Source: Paludibacteraceae bacterium (GTDB lineage Bacteria; Bacteroidota; Bacteroidia; Bacteroidales; Paludibacteraceae). Taken from it: a stretch of DNA of 64,000 nt. The notes beneath the pieces are model-generated. The model saw nothing but the letters and a program-made list of their open reading frames with translations. It ran no database searches and was not told the origin of the DNA. The first letter of the stretch is position 1. Each line of letters starts with the position of its first letter. This document shows positions 18,467 to 27,266 of the stretch, one piece after another. A program made the translations under genes and the position numbers. The stretch lies in assembly GCA_905234685.1 (NCBI GenBank), contig CAJOIR010000002.1, positions 1 to 64,000 of the forward strand. The letters run 5' to 3'.

Positions 18467-21400
18467 TTAGAATTTGACATTAAGCGACATGTTGTAACTG
18501 CGTGTAGAAGGTATTGGCATGTCATCCACACCTGCCGAGCCCGTGCCGCCTCCGCCTGTCGCAGCATTACACATCGGATCGGTACCCGTATATCTTGTTA
18601 TCAAAAACAGATTGTTTGCAGTGAACGACAGATTGAGAGCTTTCAGTACTTTCTGATTCTTCATCAAACGTGCAAAGTCATATCCGAGAGTCACATAACT
18701 GAGACGTATGAATGAGCCGTCCTCAATGAAATTAGAACTTACATTATAGAAGTAGTTGGTAATGGTGGTTGCGTCAAGAGTGATAGGCTTGGTGTTAGGC
18801 ACATAACCTCCTTCTCCGTCGCTTACCACACCGTCGAATACAACCTGACGTCCGCGATATTTCTCAAGGTTGGCACTCATACCTCCGGAGAGAAGACTTC
18901 TGCCTGTCACATTCACAACATCGCCACCCAAACGTCCGTCAAACAGGAAAGAGAACTGCACGCCGTATATATCCATCGTGCTGCGCAGACCTGCCGAGAA
19001 CTTAGGCTCACGATTACCTATATATTCGTTCTTATTGGGGTTAATCATCGGATAGCCCTCGGAGTCACATATAATCTTGCCGTCTTCCGTACGTTGATAG
19101 TCTTTACCTGTAAGACCGGTAGTGGAGCCGCCGAGGTAAGCTGAAGTGAAAACATCACCGTACTGCGGACCCGTTATTTCAGCAACACTCTCCGGCAAAG
19201 AAATCACCCTGCCTCGGTTAAAACCAAGATTGATGGCGGCAGTCCATTTGAAATCTTTGTTGCGAAGAATATCTTGCTCAAGCGAAGCCTCGAAACCCTG
19301 ATTGCGGATAGATCCCTCATTGCGAGTCTGAAGTATGTATCCTGATGCGGGGCTCACGCGCACTGTCACTATCTGGTTGTCAACCATAGTGCTGTAATAA
19401 GCCATATCAAGCCGTGTACGGTTGTCGAAGAAACGCAGGTCAAGACCAATCTCCCACGAACTCATCATCTCAGGTTGCAGGTCCTTTGCTGCAGAAGAAC
19501 GCGTTGGGTCTATTCCCCAACCTCCGTCTGGATAGGTAGTAAACTGTTTATATCTGCGGTCAAATAGATACAGGGAACAATCCTTACCTACCTTTGCATA
19601 GTTTCCACGAAGTTTACCATATGAGAACCAGTTGTTCTTTGTCTCATTTAATCCCGGTATCAACTCCGAGAAAACTATACCTGCGGTAACTGAAGGATAG
19701 AAATAGGGGCTGGTTAGCAATGCCGACGACCAGTCCCAACGTCCGGTTGTTGATATTGAAGCAAGACCTTTGTAATCAGCACGTACTTCATAATAGTAAC
19801 CAAACATATGTTTCTCTGAGTGACTTACCGACTGATCTTTCAAGTTCGACCATTTGGTGTTGGTATTGCTCAGGCTGTATGTTCCGGGTATAACAAACTC
19901 TACACCATAGTTGGAGGTGGAAAAACCCTTTGTCATCTTCAGTTCTCCACCAACCATGAAGTCCATACTGAAATCTTTTGGCAGTTGCAGATTATATGTT
20001 GCGAGGAAACCCGCGGTCAGCAGTTCACTTCTGCCTGTAGAAGCTGAATAACTGCCAAGACGACTGTCTTTACCCATATTCTCAAGATCCTTTGTCGTAA
20101 GATACGGGTCTTTCTTGTAGTCACCCTCCAGATATGCTACATAGTCATCATAGATAGCCTTGTCTTTCAAATATTGATTATATGCTGCTGTATATGCTGC
20201 TTTCTCCGCATCGGTGGCATCATCAGCAGGCTGGTTTGGCTCCTTTGGCTCGGAATATGACTGTGTGACATATGACAAGTCCCAGCGAGGTACAGTATAA
20301 CTCTCCGAACTGCTGGTACCCAAGTCATAGTTGATACGTCCTATTATCTCCAAACCTTTTACTGGATGAATATTGAGAGAGCCGTTAATGATGGTACGCA
20401 TAGAACGTGCCTTGCCTCCATCATGGTAAATACTGTATAATGGACTGTATGGGGAAGAATACTTGTATCCTTCGCCGTCAGTATAGTATCTGTAATGTGG
20501 ATAACCTGTTGCCTCTTCATAGTTGGTGATATCCTCTGTAAGCGGCCATTGGTATGCGGAACTGATACCTGAAGTAGAACGCGACTGGTTAGCCATGAAG
20601 TTGACAGACGCATTGAATGTCAACCACTTGGCAGGTTTAAAAGTCGCTTTGATAAGAGCACCCAAACGTTGTTTGTAGTCATTGGGGATTATACCGTCAG
20701 CCTTCGACCAGTTGAACGATGCATAACCTTGAAACTTTTCTGTTCCACCTGAGATTGACAAATCATACTTATGATAGAAACCTGTCTGAAGATAATCCTT
20801 CAAACTGTTATATGTCTGTTGGTCCTCACTGAGTAGCGGTCCCCAACCGCCAGAAGCCTTGTCACGGTAAAAACCGTTGGAACCGGGCATATACATACTC
20901 TGACGTTTAAGAAGACGTGTCGGAGTGTCCCACTGCCAACTTGCATTGGCATTGATTTGCATCTTGCCAGCCTCAGCACTTTTTGTGGTAATCATTATCA
21001 CACCATTCATGGCATCCTGACCATACAAGGCAGAAGCTGCTGCACCTTTCAGCACAGTGACATTCTCAATGTCATTTGGGTTGATGTCGGCAGCTGCTGT
21101 AGCACCACCTCTGATAGGTACACCGTCAAGCACAAACAACGGCTCATTATTTTGAGCGGTATTGACAGAAGTCACACCACGGATAATAATCTGCGAGCCT
21201 GCATTAGGTGAACCCGAAGAGTTTGTCACCTGCACACCTGCTATCTGACCTTGCAGGGCATTCACGAAGTTGGCGTTCTTGCCTGCTGTCAGATCTTCCG
21301 ACTTAACATTCTGCACGGCGAAGTTCATACGCTTCTTCTCTTGCACGATACCCATGGCGGTAACCACCACCTCTTGCATGGCGATAGCATCGTCCTTGAG

Positions 21401-21670
21401 TTTCACATTGACTGTGGAGCCGGTGACACGCTGCTCTACGGTGGTCATGCCCACATAAGAGAAGACAAGAGTTGCCTTGTCGGCTACCGTGATTGAATAG
21501 TTACCGTCAAAATCGGTAATAGTACCGTTGGATGTTCCTTTCTCCACAACCGAGGCGCCTATCACAGGTTCGCCGTCAGCCTGAGCTGTCACCCTGCCGG
21601 TAACCGTAACTGAAGCCCATGCCGAAGGCATAAGCAGCAATACGATTAGTAACGAGTAAATTTTCTTCAT
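18467..21670 (-). CDS. SusC/RagA-family TonB-dependent outer-membrane transporter
   Basis: 1067 aa. Signal peptide 1-19. A carboxypeptidase-regulatory-like domain (about 20-105) has the usual GEPVIGASVV and TDFDGNYSI motifs. The plug domain (about 110-235) has NALQGQIAGVQV, IIIRG, PLFVLDGVPI and the DIENVTVLKGAAASALYG box. The rest is a beta-barrel ending in the typical aromatic C-terminus ...LNVKF. It imports oligosaccharides across the outer membrane with TonB-ExbBD energy. It leads the operon susC - susD - lipoprotein - PKD lipoprotein - GHL10 glycosidase. No anti-sigma or hybrid two-component regulator lies nearby, unlike many PULs. Confidence 0.96.
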   Translation of the reverse strand: MKKIYSLLIVLLLMPSAWASVTVTGRVTAQADGEPVIGASVVEKGTSNGTITDFDGNYSITVADKATLVFSYVGMTTVEQRVTGSTVNVKLKDDAIAMQEVVVTAMGIVQEKKRMNFAVQNVKSEDLTAGKNANFVNALQGQIAGVQVTNSSGSPNAGSQIIIRGVTSVNTAQNNEPLFVLDGVPIRGGATAAADINPNDIENVTVLKGAAASALYGQDAMNGVIMITTKSAEAGKMQINANASWQWDTPTRLLKRQSMYMPGSNGFYRDKASGGWGPLLSEDQQTYNSLKDYLQTGFYHKYDLSISGGTEKFQGYASFNWSKADGIIPNDYKQRLGALIKATFKPAKWLTFNASVNFMANQSRSTSGISSAYQWPLTEDITNYEEATGYPHYRYYTDGEGYKYSSPYSPLYSIYHDGGKARSMRTIINGSLNIHPVKGLEIIGRINYDLGTSSSESYTVPRWDLSYVTQSYSEPKEPNQPADDATDAEKAAYTAAYNQYLKDKAIYDDYVAYLEGDYKKDPYLTTKDLENMGKDSRLGSYSASTGRSELLTAGFLATYNLQLPKDFSMDFMVGGELKMTKGFSTSNYGVEFVIPGTYSLSNTNTKWSNLKDQSVSHSEKHMFGYYYEVRADYKGLASISTTGRWDWSSALLTSPYFYPSVTAGIVFSELIPGLNETKNNWFSYGKLRGNYAKVGKDCSLYLFDRRYKQFTTYPDGGWGIDPTRSSAAKDLQPEMMSSWEIGLDLRFFDNRTRLDMAYYSTMVDNQIVTVRVSPASGYILQTRNEGSIRNQGFEASLEQDILRNKDFKWTAAINLGFNRGRVISLPESVAEITGPQYGDVFTSAYLGGSTTGLTGKDYQRTEDGKIICDSEGYPMINPNKNEYIGNREPKFSAGLRSTMDIYGVQFSFLFDGRLGGDVVNVTGRSLLSGGMSANLEKYRGRQVVFDGVVSDGEGGYVPNTKPITLDATTITNYFYNVSSNFIEDGSFIRLSYVTLGYDFARLMKNQKVLKALNLSFTANNLFLITRYTGTDPMCNAATGGGGTGSAGVDDMPIPSTRSYNMSLNVKF

Positions 21671-21749
21671 ATAATGATTATTACAGATAGTCTTTTTATT
21701 CCCTGCACTTACTCCTTATATATTACGCAATGTTTCAAAAGAGGCGTTG

Positions 21750-21784
21750 CAAAGGTATAAATCTTTTTCTTTACATGCAAAAAA
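21750..21784 (-). promoter_or_regulatory. Promoter of the SusC-D operon, with an adjacent small inverted repeat
   Basis: On the minus strand a TTTTTTG stretch (21778-21784), 20 bases, then TACCTTTG (21750-21757). Start near 21743, leader about 73 bases. A short inverted repeat, ATGTT-4 bases-AACAT, lies just upstream of the -33 element at 21792-21805 and could be an operator; this is weak evidence. Confidence 0.75.
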
Positions 21785-21841
21785 TGAGAATATGTTTTAC
21801 AACATGTTTTTCGCACATTAACACATAACGCTCACATTATC

Positions 21842-22663
21842 TTACTTGTGAGCGGCATGCCATGCGTCAGAAGCTTTCTTCACGGAGCCGTGAAGCAGTA
21901 GCAGGCGCTGTGCCTCATCATAAGGCAGGCCAAGTTCTTCCACCAGCATACGGGTGCCGCGATCAACAAGTTTTTTGTTGCTTAGTTGCATATTCACCAT
22001 TTTGTTCCCCTTCACGCGCCCGAGTTTTATCATGGTGGTTGTGGTAATCATGTTGCAGATGAGTTTCTGTGCGGTGCCCGACTTCAGTCGTGTGCTGCCA
22101 GTCACGAACTCCGGACCAACTATAGCCTCTATAGGTATCTCTGCCTCCTTGGCAACAGGCGATTCGGGGTTACAAGAGATACTGGCGGTTAGACAGCCGA
22201 ACTCGCGTGCATGACGCAGCGCACCCACCACATATGGAGTAGTACCTGAAGCCGCAATACCTATGACGGTATCCAATGTGCTGATATTGTGGTCAAGCAG
22301 TTCCTGCCAGCTCTTTTCAGGGTCGTCTTCTGCTTTCTCTACAGGGTTTCTCAGTGCCGTGTCGCCGCCGGCTATAAGACCTATCACATAGGTGTTCGGC
22401 ATGCCGAAAGTAGGTGGTATCTCGCTGGCGTCAAGCACTCCGAGGCGTCCTGATGTGCCTGCACCCATATAGAAGATTCGTCCACCTTGACGCATACGCG
22501 GCACGATGCCTTCAACAAGTTTTTCTATCTGAGGTATTGCCTCACGAACTGCGAGTGCGACTTTCTGGTCCTCCTCGTTCATCTCACGTAGGAGCTCGCC
22601 TACAGGTTTCTCGTCAAGATTGTCATGTAGCGAAGCCTGCTCGGTAATCTTAGTGAATGTCAT
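21842..22663 (-). CDS. murQ: N-acetylmuramic acid 6-phosphate etherase
   Basis: 273 aa. The SIS-fold domain is clear: MGAGTSGRLGVLDASEIPPTF with Glu81 in ASEIPP and Glu112 in KAEDDP as the expected catalytic acids, then GIAASGTTPYV, and the late block VTGSTRLKSGTAQK. MurQ cleaves the D-lactyl ether of MurNAc-6-phosphate to give GlcNAc-6-phosphate, the committed step of MurNAc catabolism. The protein is about 25 residues shorter than E. coli MurQ at the C-terminus, but all active-site blocks are present. It follows the BadF-type kinase by 14 bases. The pairing parallels the murK-murQ arrangement known from Tannerella forsythia, a Bacteroidota member. Confidence 0.95.
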   Translation of the reverse strand: MTFTKITEQASLHDNLDEKPVGELLREMNEEDQKVALAVREAIPQIEKLVEGIVPRMRQGGRIFYMGAGTSGRLGVLDASEIPPTFGMPNTYVIGLIAGGDTALRNPVEKAEDDPEKSWQELLDHNISTLDTVIGIAASGTTPYVVGALRHAREFGCLTASISCNPESPVAKEAEIPIEAIVGPEFVTGSTRLKSGTAQKLICNMITTTTMIKLGRVKGNKMVNMQLSNKKLVDRGTRMLVEELGLPYDEAQRLLLLHGSVKKASDAWHAAHK

Positions 22664-22677
22664 GGTATCTGTAGTCT

Positions 22678-23538
22678 TTATTCTGTTGGTATCAAGTCTT
22701 TCTTGTGGTAATCCCGCAGACCGTCAATCGGGTCTTGAAGTATATTAGCAAGGGTTATTCCGTTGTCATTAAGCACCTTTTCCAAAACCTCTCTGTAGTA
22801 GTATGCAATGCTGCCTACGAAGCCTACTGGCAACTCCTGTGGATACTGTTTCAGGTTGCGAATGACAAATTGGTTGAAGTGGTCGTAAACAAGAGCATAA
22901 ATCTGCGGGTTGGCAATGTTCTCTGCTGCGAACTTGCTCAATTTGGCAAGGAACCGGTTGGGAAACGGCTTGCGATACACATTCTCAATGATGTCTGCCT
23001 GCGACGTGTTGTATTGTGTCAAGAAACGCTCTTTCAGTTCCTCCGACATCTGGTTCTTCAAAAGGTCTGCCACCAGACGCTTTCCAAGCACTGCTCCAGA
23101 ACCTTCGTCACCGAGTATGAATCCCAAAGCAGGCACGTTCTTAACAAACTTCTCGCCGTCGTATTGGCATGAGTTGCTGCCAGTGCCCAGTATGCATGCC
23201 ACGCCCTCATTATTGCCAAGCAGGGCGCGTGCCGCACCCAGCATGTCGCTGTTCACCTCTACCTGTGCTTTTTTGAATACTGCCTGCAAGGCACGGGTAA
23301 CAAAAGGTATCTTCTCAGGTGTACAGCCTGCGCCATAGAAAAAAACGTTGGTCACAGGTCCTACCCACATCAGGTGACCCATCTGCGGGAGGAGTTGGTT
23401 ACTGATTGAGTTCTGCATGGCATCTGAAGTTTGGAAGAATGGATTGATGCCGTCAGTAAGAAATTCGTTAACATCTCCGTTGTTGGCCAACAAGCACCAA
23501 TGGGTCTTGGTGGAGCCGCTGTCTGCAATTAGAATCAT
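22678..23538 (-). CDS. BadF/BcrA-type amino-sugar kinase (GlcNAc/MurNAc kinase-like)
   Basis: 286 aa from ATG 23536-23538. A longer frame to 23646 is rejected because it would begin upstream of the promoter at 23622-23653. ASKHA-fold motifs: DSGSTKTHW at residues 6-14 (phosphate 1), GAGCTPEK, DMLGAAR near 100, GTGSNS (adenosine/phosphate 2) and GDEGSG. The family includes human NAGK, Clostridium MurK and T. forsythia MurK. As it directly precedes murQ, phosphorylation of MurNAc (possibly also GlcNAc) is the most economical role, providing the MurQ substrate without a PTS. Substrate choice cannot be read from sequence alone. Confidence 0.9.
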   Translation of the reverse strand: MILIADSGSTKTHWCLLANNGDVNEFLTDGINPFFQTSDAMQNSISNQLLPQMGHLMWVGPVTNVFFYGAGCTPEKIPFVTRALQAVFKKAQVEVNSDMLGAARALLGNNEGVACILGTGSNSCQYDGEKFVKNVPALGFILGDEGSGAVLGKRLVADLLKNQMSEELKERFLTQYNTSQADIIENVYRKPFPNRFLAKLSKFAAENIANPQIYALVYDHFNQFVIRNLKQYPQELPVGFVGSIAYYYREVLEKVLNDNGITLANILQDPIDGLRDYHKKDLIPTE

Positions 23539-23621
23539 GGTATCTTTTGTTTGGTTGTTTGTTATTTGCTGTTTGTTCGGTTGCGCCTTGCTCTTCTTGT
23601 GCAAAGCCGTAATATGGCGTA

Positions 23622-23653
23622 CAAAGTTACGACAAACTTCTGACACTTCAAAA
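23622..23653 (-). promoter_or_regulatory. Promoter of the kinase-murQ operon
   Basis: On the minus strand TTTTG (23649-23653), 19 bases, TAACTTTG (23622-23629). Start near 23615, about 77 bases before the kinase ATG. Its position excludes the longer alternative kinase start. Confidence 0.78.
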
Positions 23654-23668
23654 CTCCGACTGGATATC

Positions 23669-23687
23669 TAATACAATTATTGTATTA
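23669..23687. promoter_or_regulatory. Perfect 19-bp palindrome between divergent promoters (putative operator)
   Basis: TAATACAAT-T-ATTGTATTA, two 9-bp arms with one central base, with no mismatch. It lies 16 bases above the kinase-murQ -33 element and 28 bases above the -33 element of the NagB-like gene. Symmetry, odd centre and placement are those of a dimeric repressor or activator site that could control both halves of the amino-sugar locus. No regulator gene is in the window. Confidence 0.65.
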
Positions 23688-23714
23688 TTATGCTCAAAAA
23701 CATAAAAAATGGGG

Positions 23715-23745
23715 TTGCACATAGTCTACAAAAGCTGTAATTTTG
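23715..23745 (+). promoter_or_regulatory. Promoter of the NagB-like/PIG-L operon
   Basis: TTG (23715-23717), 20 bases, TAATTTTG (23738-23745). Start near 23752, leader about 84 bases to the ATG at 23836. Confidence 0.75.
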
Positions 23746-23835
23746 CAGGTGAGAAAAAAGGGTGCATTCTGGGATGTTTTTTCCGAGTATCTATAAAAGC
23801 AGACTTGAGACTATAAACAACAAACTTTATATAAT

Positions 23836-25818
23836 ATGCGAAACAATTTAAGTTCACTCATCACGTTGAGCCAGGTACAGAAGAGGCTCTATCGCCCTGA
23901 AGATGTGTTCGAGCTTTCGCGCGTCACACGCTTCGAGCAAGTAAAAACAGACATATATGAAAGTGCATCAAGGGGTGCCAAACATGTGGCACGCCACATC
24001 GCCGACCTTATTATCGAAAAGCAGAAACGCTATGAGAAGTTTGTCATCTCACTCGTCTCTGGAAGAAGTGTCACCGACATATTCGCTGAACTGGTGCGCC
24101 TGCATAAAGAGGAAGGTCTCAGCTTCGGCAATGTATTCCTGTTCAATCTGTTTGAATACTACCCCCTGCAGGACACCAACCAAGGCTGTTATCACCAGAT
24201 CAAAGAGCAACTAATCGACCAGATAGACATACCCAAGGAAAACGTCTTCTCGTTCGACGGCACGCAGCCCAAAGAAGGCATACTTACCACCTGTGCTGAA
24301 TACGAAAGGAAGATTCAAGCTCTCGGCGGCATTGACCTTCAACTTCTAGGTATAGGACGTGGGGGCAACATAGGTTTCAACGAACCAGGTACTCAGTTCA
24401 ACTCGCAGACACGTCTCGTCATACTTGACAACGTGTCCAAGCGTGACGCAGCAGGTCTCTTCGGTTCAGCGGAGACGGTACCAGTCAGCGCCATCACCAT
24501 GGGCATAGGTACTATCCTCCGCGCAAAGGAGATTATCATGGTGGCTTGGGGCGAGCACAAGGCATCGCAGGTGCGTGCCGCCATCGAAGGCAAAGCCGAA
24601 ACCGCCTGTCCGGCTTCAGCAATCCAACTACACCAGAACGCAAGCGTTGTAATTGATCTCTCTGCAGCCAACTGCCTGACACGTATCAGTCATCCCTGGC
24701 TTGTCACCAATTGTGAGTGGGACGACCAACTCACACGCCGTGCCATAGTTTGGCTCTGCCAGCAGACAGGCAAACCTATTCTGAAACTCACCAACAAGGA
24801 CTACAACGAGTATGGTCTCAGCGAACTAATTACTCTTCACGGCTCTGCATATAATTGCAATATCAAAATCTTCAACCAGCTTCAGCATACCATCACGGGT
24901 TGGCCGGGCGGCAAACCAAATGCCGATGACTCTACCCGACCGGAGCGCGCCAAACCTTATCCTAAGAAAGTGCTTATCTTCTCCCCTCACCCTGATGACG
25001 ACGTTATCAGCATGGGAGGTACCTTCGCACGGCTTATCAAACAGGGGCATAACGTACATGTAGCCTACGAGACTTCAGGCTGCATTGCCGTAGGTGATGA
25101 AGAGGTGGTGCGTTTCATGGACTTCATGAAAGGCTTCTCCGAAATGCATATACCAGAAGCAAAGGTCATCCCGAAGAAATACGAGGAGTACACCAACTTC
25201 TTCAAGAACGAGAAGGTGGACGACCACGACACACGCGAGATACTCGACCTGAAGGCACTCATCCGCCGCGGTGAGGCTACTGCCGCCTGCCGGCACATGG
25301 GACTCGACACTTCACATATTCACTTCCTCAACCTGCCCTTCTATGAGACAGGCACCATTAAGAAAGGTGACCTCAGTCAGCGTGACATCGACATAGTCAA
25401 GAAGTTGCTTATCGAGATAAAGCCGGACGAGATGTTTGTAGCAGGCGACCTCGCAGACCCGCATGGCACACACAAGGTTTGTCTTGATGCAGTGCTTGCA
25501 GCTATCGATGAATTGAAGGATACAGAGAAATGGCTTCACGAATGCCGAATCTGGATGTATCGAGGTGCATGGATGGAATGGGAGGTTGACCTCATCGAAA
25601 TGGCAGTTCCCATGTCGCCAGAAGAACTCCGTTTCAAACGTAACACCATTCTCCGTCATCAGAGTCAGATGGAGTCTGCTCCTTTCCTTGGCAACGATGA
25701 GCGTTTGTTCTGGCAGCGTGCCGAAGACCGGAACCATGCCACTGCCGAACTCTATGCGCAGCTTGGTCTCGCAAGCTACGAAGCAATCGAAGCCTTCGTA
25801 CAGTATCATATTCTCTAA
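23836..25818 (+). CDS. NagB-like domain fused to a PIG-L/LmbE-type deacetylase
   Basis: 660 aa. Residues about 15-300 have the glucosamine-6-phosphate deaminase fold (SLVSGRS, FLFNLFEYY, LGIGRGGNIGFNEPG). Compared with E. coli NagB, Asp72 is replaced by Phe106, Asp141 by Gly176 and His143 by Asn178; only Glu148 (Glu183) remains. The deaminase activity is probably lost. Residues about 377-640 form a PIG-L domain with the metal motif HPDDD (385-389) and HGTH (543-546), the family of zinc de-N-acetylases acting on GlcNAc-type groups. The same fusion is known from Bacteroides as a NagB-like protein. A likely reading is a de-N-acetylase with a sugar-phosphate-binding NagB-like module. First gene of a four-gene operon, divergent from kinase-murQ. 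Confidence 0.9.
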   Translation: MRNNLSSLITLSQVQKRLYRPEDVFELSRVTRFEQVKTDIYESASRGAKHVARHIADLIIEKQKRYEKFVISLVSGRSVTDIFAELVRLHKEEGLSFGNVFLFNLFEYYPLQDTNQGCYHQIKEQLIDQIDIPKENVFSFDGTQPKEGILTTCAEYERKIQALGGIDLQLLGIGRGGNIGFNEPGTQFNSQTRLVILDNVSKRDAAGLFGSAETVPVSAITMGIGTILRAKEIIMVAWGEHKASQVRAAIEGKAETACPASAIQLHQNASVVIDLSAANCLTRISHPWLVTNCEWDDQLTRRAIVWLCQQTGKPILKLTNKDYNEYGLSELITLHGSAYNCNIKIFNQLQHTITGWPGGKPNADDSTRPERAKPYPKKVLIFSPHPDDDVISMGGTFARLIKQGHNVHVAYETSGCIAVGDEEVVRFMDFMKGFSEMHIPEAKVIPKKYEEYTNFFKNEKVDDHDTREILDLKALIRRGEATAACRHMGLDTSHIHFLNLPFYETGTIKKGDLSQRDIDIVKKLLIEIKPDEMFVAGDLADPHGTHKVCLDAVLAAIDELKDTEKWLHECRIWMYRGAWMEWEVDLIEMAVPMSPEELRFKRNTILRHQSQMESAPFLGNDERLFWQRAEDRNHATAELYAQLGLASYEAIEAFVQYHIL

Positions 25819-25838
25819 GATAATAATTCACTGCTAAC

Positions 25839-27260
25839 ATGAAAACTATCAATTGTTTTGTTCCTTTTCAGAGCGAAGAGCAAGTCGCTTTGACAGTAGG
25901 AAACCTCAAAAAACAGGACTTGGTAAACGATGTGTTCCTCCTCGACGGCGACATACGCTCCACAAAAAACATGCGCTATATCGCCGGACATGCCAACACA
26001 CCTTACACCCTCATCTACACCAAGTACACCACTCTCTCGTTTGTGCTGTTCGCACTTGAGCGCATGACAGCACTCATGGAGGACTCCGCTGCAATGATGG
26101 TGTATGCAGACCACTTTAACAAGACTGGCGACGTGGTCACACAGGCACCTGTTATTGACTATCAGTTCGGTTCGCTGCGCGACGATTTCGACTTCGGTTC
26201 CGTGTTGCTCTATCGTACCGATGCACTCCTTAATGCTGTCAGCAGGATGGATGTGGACTATCAATATGCCGGTCTCTATGATCTGCGCCTAAAGGTGTCG
26301 CAACTCGGAGCATTGGAACATATCAACGAATATCTCTACTATGATGTTGAACTCGACACACGCAAGTCTGGCGAGAAGCTCTTCGACTATGTTGACCCCA
26401 AGAATCGCGGCGTTCAGATAGAGATGGAACAGGCATGCACTCAGCACCTCAAGGACATCGGCGGTTATCTCGAGCCTCGGTTCAAAGATGTGGACATGAC
26501 AGCAGGCAATTTCGAATACGAAGCCTCGGTGGTAATACCATGCAAGAACCGTGTTCGAACCATCGGTGATGCCATACGCTCTGCTCTCTCGCAGAAAGTG
26601 CGTGCACCTTATAAATATAATGTCATCGTGGTTGACGACAACTCCGAGGACGGTTCTGTTGAAATCATCAAGTCGTTCCTTTCTGACAACAAGTTAGTGT
26701 ATATAGCGCAGGACAAGTCATGGCATGCCATAGGCGGCAACTGGAATGTGGCACTCCATCACCCAAAGTGCGGACGCTTCGCTATTCAACTCGATTCTGA
26801 CGACATGTACTACGACGAGAACACTGTTCAGCGTTTCATCGATGCCTTCCATGAGCAGAACTGCGCTATGGTTGTCGGCACCTACCGTATGACAAACTTC
26901 AATCTTGAGACTCTGCCGCCGGGAGTTATTGACCACCGCGAGTGGACTCCTGAGAACGGTCGCAACAATGCTCTCCGCATCAATGGTCTGGGTGCTCCCC
27001 GTGGATTCTACACTCCTATGCTCCGTCAGATCAACTTCCCCACCACCAAATACGGCGAGGACTATGCAGTGGGTCTGCGTGTAAGCCGCGAATACCAGAT
27101 CGGACGTATCTACGATGTGGTTTACAACTGCCGCCGTTGGGATGACAACTCCGATGCCAATGTTGATATCGAGGGAATGAACCGCAACAACCTCTATAAA
27201 GACCGCATCCGCACGTGGGAACTGAAAGCCCGCATACAGATGAACAGGATGAAGAGTTGA
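25839..27260 (+). CDS. Glycosyltransferase family 2-like protein with two GT-A domains
   Basis: 473 aa, no signal peptide and no membrane segment. Residues about 1-215 look like a degenerate GT-A domain (start INCFVPFQ, a YADHF in DxD position). Residues about 228-470 are a better GT2 domain: ASVVIPCKNR, VVDDNSEDGS and the metal-binding DSDD near 319, then YGEDYAVG as the acceptor-side motif. It lies 20 bases after the NagB-like/PIG-L gene and 6 before the lipoate-ligase-like gene. A soluble GT2 enzyme in an amino-sugar operon suggests intracellular synthesis or tailoring of an amino-sugar glycan. Donor and acceptor cannot be told. Confidence 0.85.
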   Translation: MKTINCFVPFQSEEQVALTVGNLKKQDLVNDVFLLDGDIRSTKNMRYIAGHANTPYTLIYTKYTTLSFVLFALERMTALMEDSAAMMVYADHFNKTGDVVTQAPVIDYQFGSLRDDFDFGSVLLYRTDALLNAVSRMDVDYQYAGLYDLRLKVSQLGALEHINEYLYYDVELDTRKSGEKLFDYVDPKNRGVQIEMEQACTQHLKDIGGYLEPRFKDVDMTAGNFEYEASVVIPCKNRVRTIGDAIRSALSQKVRAPYKYNVIVVDDNSEDGSVEIIKSFLSDNKLVYIAQDKSWHAIGGNWNVALHHPKCGRFAIQLDSDDMYYDENTVQRFIDAFHEQNCAMVVGTYRMTNFNLETLPPGVIDHREWTPENGRNNALRINGLGAPRGFYTPMLRQINFPTTKYGEDYAVGLRVSREYQIGRIYDVVYNCRRWDDNSDANVDIEGMNRNNLYKDRIRTWELKARIQMNRMKS

Positions 27261-27266
27261 TACTTA

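Noticed and set aside
21830..21853. Terminator for murQ
   Set aside because: A 6-bp inverted repeat (GCTCAC/GTGAGC) overlaps the last murQ codons but has no T-run; too weak to call.
22678..23646. Longer form of the BadF-type kinase starting at 23646
   Set aside because: That start lies upstream of the promoter (23622-23653); the N-terminal 36 residues have no counterpart in the family, which begins right at the DSGSTK motif.
23836..24740. Functional glucosamine-6-phosphate deaminase (nagB)
   Set aside because: Three of the four catalytic positions are substituted, so the gene symbol was not given.
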